A stretch of 16,728 bases of DNA from JAPUME01 sp964605715 (GCA_964605715.1 CAZSDV010000047.1:1-16728), one strand, 5' to 3'. Positions 1 through 6,453 are shown, numbered from the stretch's first letter. Program-made: numbers and translations. The notes: generated from the sequence alone by a model not told the origin.

Positions 1-22
1 TCCGTGTCAATGCATCTTAGCC

Positions 23-247
23 TCACAATTTATCTTTGACAACGTAGGTGGTATCCTGTGCGGAGATTTCGAAGAACAGGCGCTCCTTTCCCTCCTCATG
101 TGCATCTGTTAAGATGAATGAGTCTTCCTCAGGGAGTTTTTGGAATTGTGATTTATGGCTGCTGAAACCCTGTTTGAGAAAATCTGGAAGTCGCATGTCG
201 TCCACAAAGAGCCAGGGCGACCCGCACTGCTCTATATCGACCTTCAT
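23..247 (-). other. doubtful short open frame antisense to the leuC 5' end
   Basis: A 74-residue frame ends at 23 and is protein-like in its C-terminal half (SFILTDAHEEGKERLFFEISAQDTT region), which lies outside leuC. Its N-terminal third overlaps the conserved start of leuC in antisense and no SD is evident. Bases 1-154 contain no other feature I can support. It may be the remnant or C-terminal end of something, or chance. Confidence 0.15.
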
Positions 248-1585
248 CTAATACATGAAGTCACCTCACCTCAAGCTTTTGAAGGTTTGCGTCTTTCCGG
301 ACGGAAGGTGCGGCGCGCTGATCTGACCTTTGCCACCCTCGACCACAACATTCCTACCACGGACCGTGCGCTTCCTATTGTCGACACCATTGCAAGACGG
401 CAAGTGGAGTACCTAGCTGAAAACTGTAAAGAGTTTAATGTCCCGTTGTTCGATCTTGCTAGCCCTGACCAAGGCATCGTTCATATCATTGGCCCTGAGC
501 TAGGTCTGACGCAGCCGGGAAAAACCATCGTCTGTGGCGACAGTCATACCTCCACACACGGTGCCTTTGGCGCATTCGCCACTGGTATTGGCACGAGCGA
601 AGTTGAACACGTATTGGCAACCCAATGCCTCTGGCAAGTACAACCAAAAACCTTTGAGGTCCGTGTGGAAGGAAAATGTCCAGCTGGGGTAACGGCTAAA
701 GACATTATCTTGGGCATCATCGGTCGCATCGGCATCGGTGGCGCAACTGGCACAGTAATTGAATATCGCGGCTCTACCATCGAAGCACTAACTATGGATG
801 AGCGAATGACGGTCTGCAACATGTCCATTGAAGCCGGAGCGCGAGCAGGGATGATAGGACCGGATGAAAAAACGTTGCACTACCTTGAGGGGCGCAAGCA
901 TGCCCCTAAAGCTAAAAAGTTTGATAAGGCCGCGGAACGCTGGCTCGGATTGCGGACTGATGAAGATGCAACCTTTGATAGACAACTTTTATTTAGTTCC
1001 TCTGATCTCGCTCCCCAGGTAACCTGGGGAACAAATCCAAGCATGGTTACTGAAGTCGGCGCACGTGTCCCTGACCCAGCTTCTTTTTCTGACCCCGTAG
1101 AAGCAAGCTCTGCCGAAAAAGCCCTCGAATACATGGATCTTGAGCCGGGCACGGCAATTGCTGACATCCCAGTAGACAGAGTCTTCATTGGTTCCTGCAC
1201 TAATTCTCGCTTAGAAGACTTGCAAGCCGCGGCGGCCCTGGTCGCTGCGCGCGGCCAAAAAATTTCGAAACATGTTCACGCCATGGTGGTCCCTGGCTCC
1301 CAACGAATTAAAAGGGAGGCAGAGTTGCTAGGCCTCGACCGAATCTTCATTGATGCAGGATTTGAATGGCGAGATTCTGGATGCAGTATGTGTCTAGGAA
1401 TGAATCCCGACATTTTGCAACCAGGGGAGCGCTGCGCTAGTACCTCAAACCGGAACTTTGAGGGGCGCCAAGGAAAGGGCAGCCGGACTCACTTGGTTAG
1501 TCCCATCATGGCTGCTGCAGCGGCTCTGGAGGGACACTTCGTAGATATCCGACAATGGAACCTTCCTCTGGAAACATTGGAGTAG
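155..1585 (+). CDS. leuC: 3-isopropylmalate dehydratase large subunit
   Basis: LeuC carries the [4Fe-4S] cluster of isopropylmalate isomerase, which converts 2-isopropylmalate to 3-isopropylmalate in leucine synthesis in the cytoplasm, together with LeuD. The 476-residue length is normal for the bacterial family. The N-terminus (TLFEKIW at residues 5-11), TLDHNIPTTD (61-70), GDSHTSTHGAFG (128-139) and the iron-sulfur cysteines Cys348 (GSCTNSR), Cys410 and Cys413 (CSMC) are all visible, as is the conserved SNRNFEGRQG near 431-440. The start at ATG 155 is chosen because the family begins just before TLFEKIW; the SD is weak (GGA ten bases upstream). leuD follows after 40 bases, so the two are co-transcribed. 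leuA and leuB are not in the window. I see nothing abnormal in the protein. Confidence 0.97.
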   Translation: MAAETLFEKIWKSHVVHKEPGRPALLYIDLHLIHEVTSPQAFEGLRLSGRKVRRADLTFATLDHNIPTTDRALPIVDTIARRQVEYLAENCKEFNVPLFDLASPDQGIVHIIGPELGLTQPGKTIVCGDSHTSTHGAFGAFATGIGTSEVEHVLATQCLWQVQPKTFEVRVEGKCPAGVTAKDIILGIIGRIGIGGATGTVIEYRGSTIEALTMDERMTVCNMSIEAGARAGMIGPDEKTLHYLEGRKHAPKAKKFDKAAERWLGLRTDEDATFDRQLLFSSSDLAPQVTWGTNPSMVTEVGARVPDPASFSDPVEASSAEKALEYMDLEPGTAIADIPVDRVFIGSCTNSRLEDLQAAAALVAARGQKISKHVHAMVVPGSQRIKREAELLGLDRIFIDAGFEWRDSGCSMCLGMNPDILQPGERCASTSNRNFEGRQGKGSRTHLVSPIMAAAAALEGHFVDIRQWNLPLETLE

Positions 1586-1625
1586 GACGAAGAAACGGGA
1601 GTAAATCAGTAATCTGAGTAACCTA

Positions 1626-2210
1626 ATGAAAACATTTGAGAAATTCACAGGACTGGTGGCACCGCTTGACCGGGCAAACGTTGACACCGACCAAATCATC
1701 CCAAAGCAATTCCTTAAGTCCATCACACGCTCAGGCTTAGGCAAGGGATTATTCTTTGACTGGCGATTGCAACCTGACGGCTTGGAAAATCCAAACTTCT
1801 CACTCAACCAACCATGTTACCGCGGTGCATCTATTCTAGTTACACGGCAAAACTTCGGCTGCGGTAGCTCGCGCGAACATGCGCCGTGGGCTTTAATTGA
1901 TTCAGGCTTCCTTGCCCTCGTCGCGCCATCCTTCGCTGACATCTTTCATAATAACTGCTTCAAAAACGGGTTACTACCAATAGTCCTTAGCGAAAGCGTT
2001 GTCGATAAAATCTTTCAAGAGATTCAAGCAAAAGAAGGGTTTCAATTAACGGTGGACCTCGCAAACCAGGTGCTCACTGACAGGACAGGTAGGACCTTGA
2101 ATTTTCAAATTGATCCATTCCTCCGAAAATGCATGCTAGAAGGCCTGGACGACATTTCACTCACCCTCCAACAGGAAGAGAAAATCACTGCTTATGAAAC
2201 TCGTAAGTAA
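1626..2210 (+). CDS. leuD: 3-isopropylmalate dehydratase small subunit
   Basis: LeuD is the swivelling small subunit that completes the active site of isopropylmalate isomerase with LeuC. At 194 residues it has the normal length of the proteobacterial-type LeuD. The N-terminal PLDRANVDTDQIIPKQFLK (13-31) and the substrate-contacting NFGCGSSREHAPWAL (76-90) are diagnostic, followed by the typical FADIFHNNCFKNGLLP stretch. It begins 40 bases after leuC in the same direction, with only a weak SD (GAG about ten bases upstream), so translation may depend partly on coupling to leuC. The gene ends 15 bases from the end of a convergent pterin dehydratase gene; I found no clear terminator in that tiny gap. 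Confidence 0.97.
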   Translation: MKTFEKFTGLVAPLDRANVDTDQIIPKQFLKSITRSGLGKGLFFDWRLQPDGLENPNFSLNQPCYRGASILVTRQNFGCGSSREHAPWALIDSGFLALVAPSFADIFHNNCFKNGLLPIVLSESVVDKIFQEIQAKEGFQLTVDLANQVLTDRTGRTLNFQIDPFLRKCMLEGLDDISLTLQQEEKITAYETRK

Positions 2211-2225
2211 TCCGAGTTGTATCCT

Positions 2226-2549
2226 TTAAAGTTTTTCGATTTTTGCAGCTAAAATGAAATCACTTTCTGTCAAACCATTGATCTTGTGCGTCCAGGTTTT
2301 GATATCAACCTTACCCCAGGTGAGGAAGATATCCGGGTGGTGGCCTTGCTGCTCTGCCAATTCTCCTACTCTATTGGTAAAAGCAAGAGCCTGGCGAAAG
2401 TCAGGAAATGCAAAAGTTTTTGTAATGTGATGTTCATCAACAACATTCCAACCAGATACCTGCTCAGCAAGTTTTAAGAGCTCCCCTCCTTTAAGGGGTG
2501 GAACACCTCCACGACAAGGTACGCAAGTTTTACCTGCCAATTCTGACAT
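2226..2549 (-). CDS. pterin-4a-carbinolamine dehydratase
   Basis: This 107-residue protein matches the PCD/DCoH family, which dehydrates 4a-hydroxytetrahydrobiopterin to quinonoid dihydrobiopterin, recycling the cofactor of aromatic amino-acid hydroxylases. The family signature is visible: GHHPDIFLTW at 69-78 with His70, His71 and Pro72, and the second histidine motif KTWTHKINGLTESD at 84-97 (His88). The N-terminus has a CVPC pair (Cys9, Cys12) followed by RGGVPPL, as in many bacterial members. The start at 2549 has an excellent SD (GAGGAGG about eight bases upstream). It stands alone on the minus strand and no hydroxylase is in the window, so its partner is unknown. It is divergently arranged with the monooxygenase-fold gene at 2745. 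Confidence 0.93.
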   Translation of the reverse strand: MSELAGKTCVPCRGGVPPLKGGELLKLAEQVSGWNVVDEHHITKTFAFPDFRQALAFTNRVGELAEQQGHHPDIFLTWGKVDIKTWTHKINGLTESDFILAAKIEKL

Positions 2550-2665
2550 TACGAATACCTCCTCTCAGGCATGCTTTCAGGATAAGGGTGATCGCGAAAA
2601 CTCGACACCCAGACCCTCCAGTCTATACTTTTTACGGTAGTAGTGGATACTTGATACTTAAGTGC

Positions 2666-2694
2666 TTGCCGGTTCTCAAAATTATCCCTAAAAT
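2666..2694 (+). promoter_or_regulatory. candidate sigma-70 promoter for the gene at 2745
   Basis: TTGCCG at 2666-2671 (four of six bases of the -35 consensus) and TAAAAT at 2689-2694 (five of six of the -10) are separated by 17 bases. The predicted start point near 2701 would leave a leader of about 44 bases to the ATG at 2745. This is a match by eye only. Confidence 0.45.
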
Positions 2695-2744
2695 GAAGAT
2701 GGTGGTGCTCTACAAATCGATAAAGAAAAGGTAGGAAAAACGTA

Positions 2745-3074
2745 ATGATAGTAGTCTGCAACCGCATCTCGGTAGTACAAGGATGCGAGAAAGAGTTCGA
2801 AAATCTATTTTTCAGTCGCAACCCAGCTGACGCAAAATATCCCATCACGGAACAGCCAGGCTTCATTCGCAGCGACTTACTTAAACCCTCAAACAAAGAA
2901 CCTTACATAGTATTAACTTACTGGGAGTCGCTCGAAAGTTTTGAAACCTGGACCAATAGCGATTCATTCAAAGAAGCACATTCAGGTCGCTCCCGAACGG
3001 AAATCTACGCTGGGCGACCGAACTTAGAGATCCACGAGGTCATCCGGACCACAAAAAAATCGATGAGATCCTAA
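2745..3074 (+). CDS. antibiotic biosynthesis monooxygenase (ABM/IsdG-like) fold protein
   Basis: This 109-residue protein looks like a dimeric alpha+beta barrel ABM-domain protein, the fold of quinol monooxygenases such as YgiN and of heme-degrading HmoB/IsdG proteins. The pattern is typical: an N-terminal strand (MIVVCNRISVVQG), a helix with EFENLF, then PGFIRSDLLKP, a YIVLTYWESLESFETW strand-helix unit at about 54-71, and FKEAH (residues 79-83), which in heme oxygenase-like members precedes or contains a catalytic or heme-contacting region. I cannot tell from sequence whether it binds heme, a quinol or neither. AGGTAGG lies about eight bases upstream of the ATG and a plausible promoter is at 2666-2694. 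It is cytoplasmic, with no signal peptide, and is followed by the independently promoted thrC leader, so it is probably monocistronic. Confidence 0.8.
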   Translation: MIVVCNRISVVQGCEKEFENLFFSRNPADAKYPITEQPGFIRSDLLKPSNKEPYIVLTYWESLESFETWTNSDSFKEAHSGRSRTEIYAGRPNLEIHEVIRTTKKSMRS

Positions 3075-3163
3075 CGGCATGCTTGTGTGAACAACGAAAA
3101 GTACTCACAGTCTCCACTTTACCTCTTGTCGTCACGTTGGCACAGGAAGATTTAAAAATTGTA

Positions 3164-3192
3164 TTGACAGGAAACAAACCGATCCTTATCAT
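3164..3192 (+). promoter_or_regulatory. strong sigma-70 promoter of the thrC operon leader
   Basis: A perfect -35 hexamer TTGACA (3164-3169), a 17-base spacer and TATCAT (3187-3192, five of six of the -10 consensus) form one of the best promoter matches in the window. The predicted transcription start near 3199 lies about 30 bases before the SAM riboswitch aptamer, so the mRNA leader to the thrC start would be about 410 bases. Confidence 0.8.
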
Positions 3193-3229
3193 CAGCTTGC
3201 GAAAATTAATCTGATTCAGGCAACCCTGA

Positions 3230-3344
3230 ATCTCATCGAGAGTGGCTGAGGGACTTGGCCCTTTGAAGCCGCGACAACCGGCCCGTGATTTAATGTAAAG
3301 GAAGGGACCGGTGCCAACTCCTACCCGCATGGGAAAGATGAGAT
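3230..3344 (+). promoter_or_regulatory. SAM-I (S-box) riboswitch aptamer
   Basis: This stretch matches the S-box leader consensus, which binds S-adenosylmethionine and usually switches off methionine and sulfur genes when SAM is plentiful. Stem P1 is a perfect 8-bp helix: ATCTCATC (3230-3237) with GATGAGAT (3337-3344). It is followed by GAGAG, the P2/kink-turn region GGCTGAGGGACTTGGCCC (3244-3261), then TTTGAAGCC, the core GACAACC (3273-3279), stem P3 (CCGG 3278-3281 with CCGG 3308-3311), the junction GGTGCCAACTCC (3310-3321), P4 (CCC 3324-3326 with GGG 3331-3333) and GAAAGATGAG. GACAACC differs slightly from the more common GGCAACC. It lies between a strong promoter and the thrC-moaD-thrB operon. 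Confidence 0.94.
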
Positions 3345-3370
3345 GGGGACCGAAATAAGGTCTTCGTTTC

Positions 3371-3409
3371 AGCCTCTTTCCCAAATGGGGAAGGGGCTTC
3401 TTAGTTTAA
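3371..3409 (+). terminator. probable riboswitch expression-platform terminator hairpin
   Basis: A 12-bp stem is formed by 3371-3382 and 3387-3398 with an AAAT loop, all pairs matched if two G-U pairs are allowed, followed by TCTTAGTTT. It lies 27 bases after the SAM aptamer, where an S-box terminator is expected. The GGGGA just after P1 (3345-3349) can pair with TTCCC (3378-3382) of the 5' arm, which could act as an antiterminator. The U-tract is short and interrupted, so termination strength is uncertain. Confidence 0.6.
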
Positions 3410-3427
3410 GGGAGTAGAAACCCCTTC
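3390..3427 (+). promoter_or_regulatory. alternative leader hairpin, exclusive with 3371-3398
   Basis: GAAGGGG (3390-3396) pairs perfectly with CCCCTTC (3421-3427), and after one C/A mismatch TTCT (3398-3401) pairs with AGAA (3416-3419). This uses the 3' arm of the terminator-like hairpin, so the two structures cannot coexist. It may be part of the switching mechanism, but this is inference from pairing alone. Confidence 0.4.
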
Positions 3428-3550
3428 TAGGATCAGTAGGCTAACGTAAATGATCGCTACCATCAAACATTCTTAGGCTTGCCTTCGCCTATCGATGAAA
3501 AATAAGGTAGCTGCAGTGAGCGCTAGTGGGCTGGCCTTAAATTATGTATT

Positions 3551-3598
3551 TTCCCGGCCTGGGAAACCACTCTGGAGACAGGAGTCTCAGGCCTGGAG
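3551..3598 (+). promoter_or_regulatory. hairpin sequestering the thrC ribosome-binding site
   Basis: GGCCTGGGA (3556-3564) pairs with TCTCAGGCC (3585-3593), and beyond one C/T mismatch TTCC (3551-3554) pairs with GGAG (3595-3598), which is the first part of the thrC SD sequence GGAGGA (3595-3600). An inner GAGAC/GTCTC pairing (3575-3588 region) is a competing fold. This would hide the ribosome-binding site unless something opens the structure, offering a translational layer of control in addition to the SAM riboswitch. Confidence 0.5.
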
Positions 3599-3609
3599 GA
3601 AAAAGAATT

Positions 3610-4857
3610 ATGTCGTTCATGCAAGGACTAAAATGTCGAGAGTGTGACCACACCTATCAAGCCAAGCCTTTGGCCACCTGTGAGGAGTGCTGGGCGCCGC
3701 TGGAGGTCGTCTACGACTATAAAGAGCTGGCCCGCACACTCACAAAAGAAGAGGTTGCAACAAGGGCAAGTAATATGTGGCGGTATCGAGAGCTTCTACC
3801 CCTAAATACCCCTCCTGCTGTCGGTCAAAATACAGGCTTCACTCCTCTGGTACCTGCACCAAAACTCGCCAAGGCCCTTGGCGTTCGGGAACTTTATGTG
3901 AAAAACGATGCGGTTAACTTCCCTACTCTATCCTTTAAAGACCGCGTGGTCGCTGTGGCACTTAGCAAAGCACGGGAATTTGGCTTTGATACTGTGGGTT
4001 GCTCTTCAACTGGAAACCTAGGAAACTCCGTTGCAGCGCAAGCAGCCGCTGGAGGCTTTCGCTCCTTTATCTTCGTTCCGGCTGATATTGAACCGGAAAA
4101 AATCCTGAGCACACAGATATACGGCGCTGAGCTAGTGAAAATCGACGGAAACTATGATCAGGTGAATCGGCTCTGCTCAGAAATCTCGCAGAAATACAAA
4201 TGGGGCATCGTCAATGTAAACCTTCGCTCGTACTATTCAGAAGGCTCAAAAACGCTTGGCTATGAGGTGAGCGAGCAACTTGGCTGGCGGTTACCAGAAA
4301 ATATCGTAATCCCTATGGCTGGCGGGTCATTGATTACAAAGGTGAAGAAAGCCTTTACAGAACTTCAGACACTTAACTGGGTTTCTCCAGTCTCAACTCG
4401 CTTTTACGGTGCGCAAGCGACAGGGTGCTCTCCTATCACTACAGCTGTCAAGAAAGGCATCTGCGACATTGAACCGCAAAAACCGAACACTCTGGCAAAA
4501 TCACTGGCCATTGGTAATCCGGCTGACGGCTACTACGCCTCAAAAACAATTCTAGATAGTGGCGGTTGGGGTGAAGATGCGACCGATGAGGAGATTATTG
4601 CTGGTATCCAGCTTCTTGCTACAACGGAAGGTATTTTTGGTGAAACAGCAGGTGGAGTGACCGTGGCCGTAGCCAAAAAACTTATTGAGCAAGGCCGAAT
4701 AAACCGGGATGAATCCCTTGTGCTTGCCATCACTGGAAACGGTCTGAAAACTATCGCGGCGCTAACCGAAACAGCAGCTAATAGCGTAATTATCCGGCCT
4801 AAACTGAATGATTTTGAAGAGATAGTAATGAAAAATCAGGAAGCCATCTCAGTATAA
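3610..4857 (+). CDS. thrC: threonine synthase (PLP-dependent, zinc-ribbon type)
   Basis: The family converts O-phosphohomoserine to threonine with pyridoxal phosphate. From ATG 3610 the protein has 415 residues; this start is chosen because GGAGGA lies nine bases upstream, whereas the earlier in-frame ATG at 3544 has no SD. The N-terminus has a zinc ribbon (Cys9, Cys12, Cys24, Cys27). The PLP lysine is Lys110 in LSFKDR, followed by SSTGNLGNSVAAQAA, the substrate/phosphate-binding segment, and a glycine-rich PMAGGSL loop. This subtype is often found beside a ThiS/MoaD-like gene, as it is here. It is first in an operon with that carrier and homoserine kinase, under a SAM riboswitch. Related fold-type II enzymes make cysteine or homocysteine using protein thiocarboxylates, so the true reaction deserves checking. 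Confidence 0.93.
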   Translation: MSFMQGLKCRECDHTYQAKPLATCEECWAPLEVVYDYKELARTLTKEEVATRASNMWRYRELLPLNTPPAVGQNTGFTPLVPAPKLAKALGVRELYVKNDAVNFPTLSFKDRVVAVALSKAREFGFDTVGCSSTGNLGNSVAAQAAAGGFRSFIFVPADIEPEKILSTQIYGAELVKIDGNYDQVNRLCSEISQKYKWGIVNVNLRSYYSEGSKTLGYEVSEQLGWRLPENIVIPMAGGSLITKVKKAFTELQTLNWVSPVSTRFYGAQATGCSPITTAVKKGICDIEPQKPNTLAKSLAIGNPADGYYASKTILDSGGWGEDATDEEIIAGIQLLATTEGIFGETAGGVTVAVAKKLIEQGRINRDESLVLAITGNGLKTIAALTETAANSVIIRPKLNDFEEIVMKNQEAISV

Positions 4858-4894
4858 TACGGCTACCTGAATCCCTTATTCTGGAGCTTACATC

Positions 4895-4925
4895 CGAGCT
4901 AGAAACTTTTAGGCTTTCTGGCTCG
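4895..4925 (+). promoter_or_regulatory. intercistronic hairpin between thrC and the sulfur-carrier gene
   Basis: An 11-bp stem, CGAGCTAGAAA (4895-4905) with TTTCTGGCTCG (4915-4925) including one G-U pair, encloses a 9-base loop. It sits 38 bases after the thrC stop and is not followed by a T-run, so it is more likely an mRNA processing or stability element, or a partial attenuator, than a full terminator. Confidence 0.45.
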
Positions 4926-4989
4926 ATTTACCCCTATCCCGCCGGAAGGTCTCTTAATGGAGACGGATCTTCGGTCTGAGGAGGCAGCT

Positions 4990-5310
4990 TTGAAAATAAC
5001 CATTAGAATTCCTCCCCCACTAAGAAGATTTACTGGTGGTGCAGAAATCTTTGAAACATCAGCCGGTAACTTACCTGAGCTGGTCGACAATATGGAACAA
5101 AAATACCCAGGTATCAAGAAATCGCTTCTGTCCCCCGATGGCAAACTTCACCGTTTTGTCAATGTTTATGTAAACGATGAAGACATACGGTTCCTGGGAG
5201 GAATGGAGTACTCTTTTGAAGAGGGAGATGAAATCCTTCTGATTCCTTCCATTGCGGGTGGCCTGCCCTCCGGTCCACTGCAGTGCCACCTTTTTCAGGT
5301 TGGCGGATGA
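4990..5310 (+). CDS. ThiS/MoaD-family ubiquitin-like sulfur carrier protein
   Basis: This small beta-grasp protein should be adenylated and thiocarboxylated at a C-terminal Gly-Gly and then donate sulfur. The start is taken as TTG 4990: GAGGAGG lies five bases upstream and the family begins with KITIRIPPPLRRFTGG. The alternative ATG at 4957 also has an SD (GGAAGG) and would add 11 residues. The 106-residue protein ends its fold with FEEGDEILLIPSIAGG (Gly90-Gly91), where such carriers normally stop, but continues for 15 residues to a second Gly-Gly (105-106). The gene overlaps thrB by four bases (ATGA), so translation is coupled. No adenylating enzyme (MoeB/ThiF) or JAMM protease is in the window. 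Position after a PLP enzyme resembles the CysO-CysM arrangement, but the partner here is inferred, not shown. Confidence 0.87.
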   Translation: MKITIRIPPPLRRFTGGAEIFETSAGNLPELVDNMEQKYPGIKKSLLSPDGKLHRFVNVYVNDEDIRFLGGMEYSFEEGDEILLIPSIAGGLPSGPLQCHLFQVGG

Positions 5311-6224
5311 GTGCCAAGCAGCGCTATCATGTGCGAGTTCCGGCTACCAGCGCCAACCTCGGATGTGGGTTTGACTGCGCTGCACTTGCCCTGAATCTCT
5401 ACTTGGACACAGAAGCTTCTCTCCGCAATGACAAGGAGATCACAGTCCGCTATTCAGGACCGACATCAGACCTCATCCCCCAGGATGCTTCAAATCTAAT
5501 CGCAAAGGTCATCCAAGATAGGCTTAAACAACAGGGAGAATCACAGGGATTTGACCTCACAATTAAAAATCAGATTCCGATTGGAGTAGGACTTGGATCA
5601 TCCGCTGCTGCAATTGTGGCTGGTCTGGTCTTAAGCTCCCGCCTTACGGGTATGGATGTCAATGAAAGTGAATTGGTCCGCCAAGCAGTGGACCATGAAG
5701 GGCATCCCGACAACATCGCAGCTGCATGGTTCGGGGGGTTTGTCCTGGCCGCTTCTCATGGTGGCCATATCCTCACCCGTTCTGTGTCAATCCCGCAGGA
5801 ACTTCAGCTTATACTGGTTATTCCGGACATCGCATCACCCACTAAAGAAGCTCGTCAAGTACTGCCAGAAAGCTTGACGCTCACTGATGCAGTACACAAC
5901 TTGCAGCGCGCCATGATGCTGGCAGGAGAATTCTTTTCCCGCAAACCGCAGCTTGAGAACTTCCTGTTTGATGATCGGTGGCACCAATCCTACCGAGCTG
6001 GTCTGGTTCCCAACCTAAAAGATGCACTGGCTTTTCGGCATCCCGACTTAGCAGGTGTCTGTTTGAGTGGCGCTGGATCTTCCGTGCTTGCTTTCGCGCG
6101 TGCCCGGCACAAAGAGATCGCGAAACAACTTGCAGATTGCTTTATAAAAAATAATATAGAGGCTAGCATTCGCATACTCACAGCTGATAATCAAGGCACC
6201 CGAGGATGGCTTAAGGAAGCCTAA
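5307..6224 (+). CDS. thrB: homoserine kinase
   Basis: ThrB phosphorylates homoserine with ATP to O-phosphohomoserine, the substrate of threonine synthase. The 305-residue GHMP kinase has all three motifs: RVPATSANLGCGFDCAAL at 10-27, the ATP-binding GVGLGSSAAA at 93-102 followed by GHPDNIAAA (132-140), and the C-terminal CLSGAGSSVLA at 252-262. The start at ATG 5307 overlaps the stop of the sulfur-carrier gene (ATGA), which is favoured over an in-frame GTG at 5283 that lacks an SD. Being third in the riboswitch-controlled operon, it would be made together with ThrC. The gene ends facing purB; only a short 5-bp hairpin (6365-6377) with a loose T-rich stretch lies in between. Confidence 0.95.
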   Translation: MSAKQRYHVRVPATSANLGCGFDCAALALNLYLDTEASLRNDKEITVRYSGPTSDLIPQDASNLIAKVIQDRLKQQGESQGFDLTIKNQIPIGVGLGSSAAAIVAGLVLSSRLTGMDVNESELVRQAVDHEGHPDNIAAAWFGGFVLAASHGGHILTRSVSIPQELQLILVIPDIASPTKEARQVLPESLTLTDAVHNLQRAMMLAGEFFSRKPQLENFLFDDRWHQSYRAGLVPNLKDALAFRHPDLAGVCLSGAGSSVLAFARARHKEIAKQLADCFIKNNIEASIRILTADNQGTRGWLKEA

Positions 6225-6364
6225 GCGTCCGTCCGAATCCGCATTCACGAACTTTTCTTCAACAGATATATGAGAGCAAATCCTCCATAGTACTTTGACC
6301 TTCGACCGCTAACACCTGTATCTTGAACGAATAAAAGGGGCCATGGACATCCAGATAACTGCAA

Positions 6365-6384
6365 CAGGAGCCTCCTGAAATTTT
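6365..6384 (+). terminator. weak candidate terminator between thrB and purB
   Basis: CAGGA (6365-6369) and TCCTG (6373-6377) form a short 5-bp hairpin with a GCC loop followed by AAATTTT. It lies in the 229-base convergent gap 141 bases after thrB. The stem is short and the T-run is offset by three A, so this is a weak call; no better terminator was seen here on either strand. Confidence 0.25.
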
Positions 6385-6453
6385 AGTAGGGCCTGAGTCT
6401 GAGTTAGTGTATCCGAGTACAGGGAGGAAGAAGATTCAGGATGCGGTCTTACT

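Noticed and set aside
48..251. Plus-strand frame 48-251 overlapping the leuC start
   Set aside because: It is in a different frame from leuC, has no SD and has low-complexity composition.
544..1200. Long minus-strand frames across leuC (544-828, 788-985, 880-1200)
   Set aside because: They are antisense to a strongly conserved gene, have no family resemblance and no SD; judged shadow frames.
3230..3427. T-box leader or 6S-like RNA as explanation of the long leader
   Set aside because: No T-box AGGGTGGNACCGCG-type element; the S-box core motifs and P1 stem fit the SAM-I riboswitch far better.
3544..3609. Upstream ATG 3544 as the thrC start, adding 22 residues
   Set aside because: No SD before it; the added residues are encoded by the hairpin region and lie before the zinc ribbon. 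ATG 3610 has GGAGGA nine bases upstream.
5283..5306. GTG 5283 as thrB start
   Set aside because: No SD; ATG 5307 overlaps the preceding stop (ATGA) and gives the expected N-terminus.
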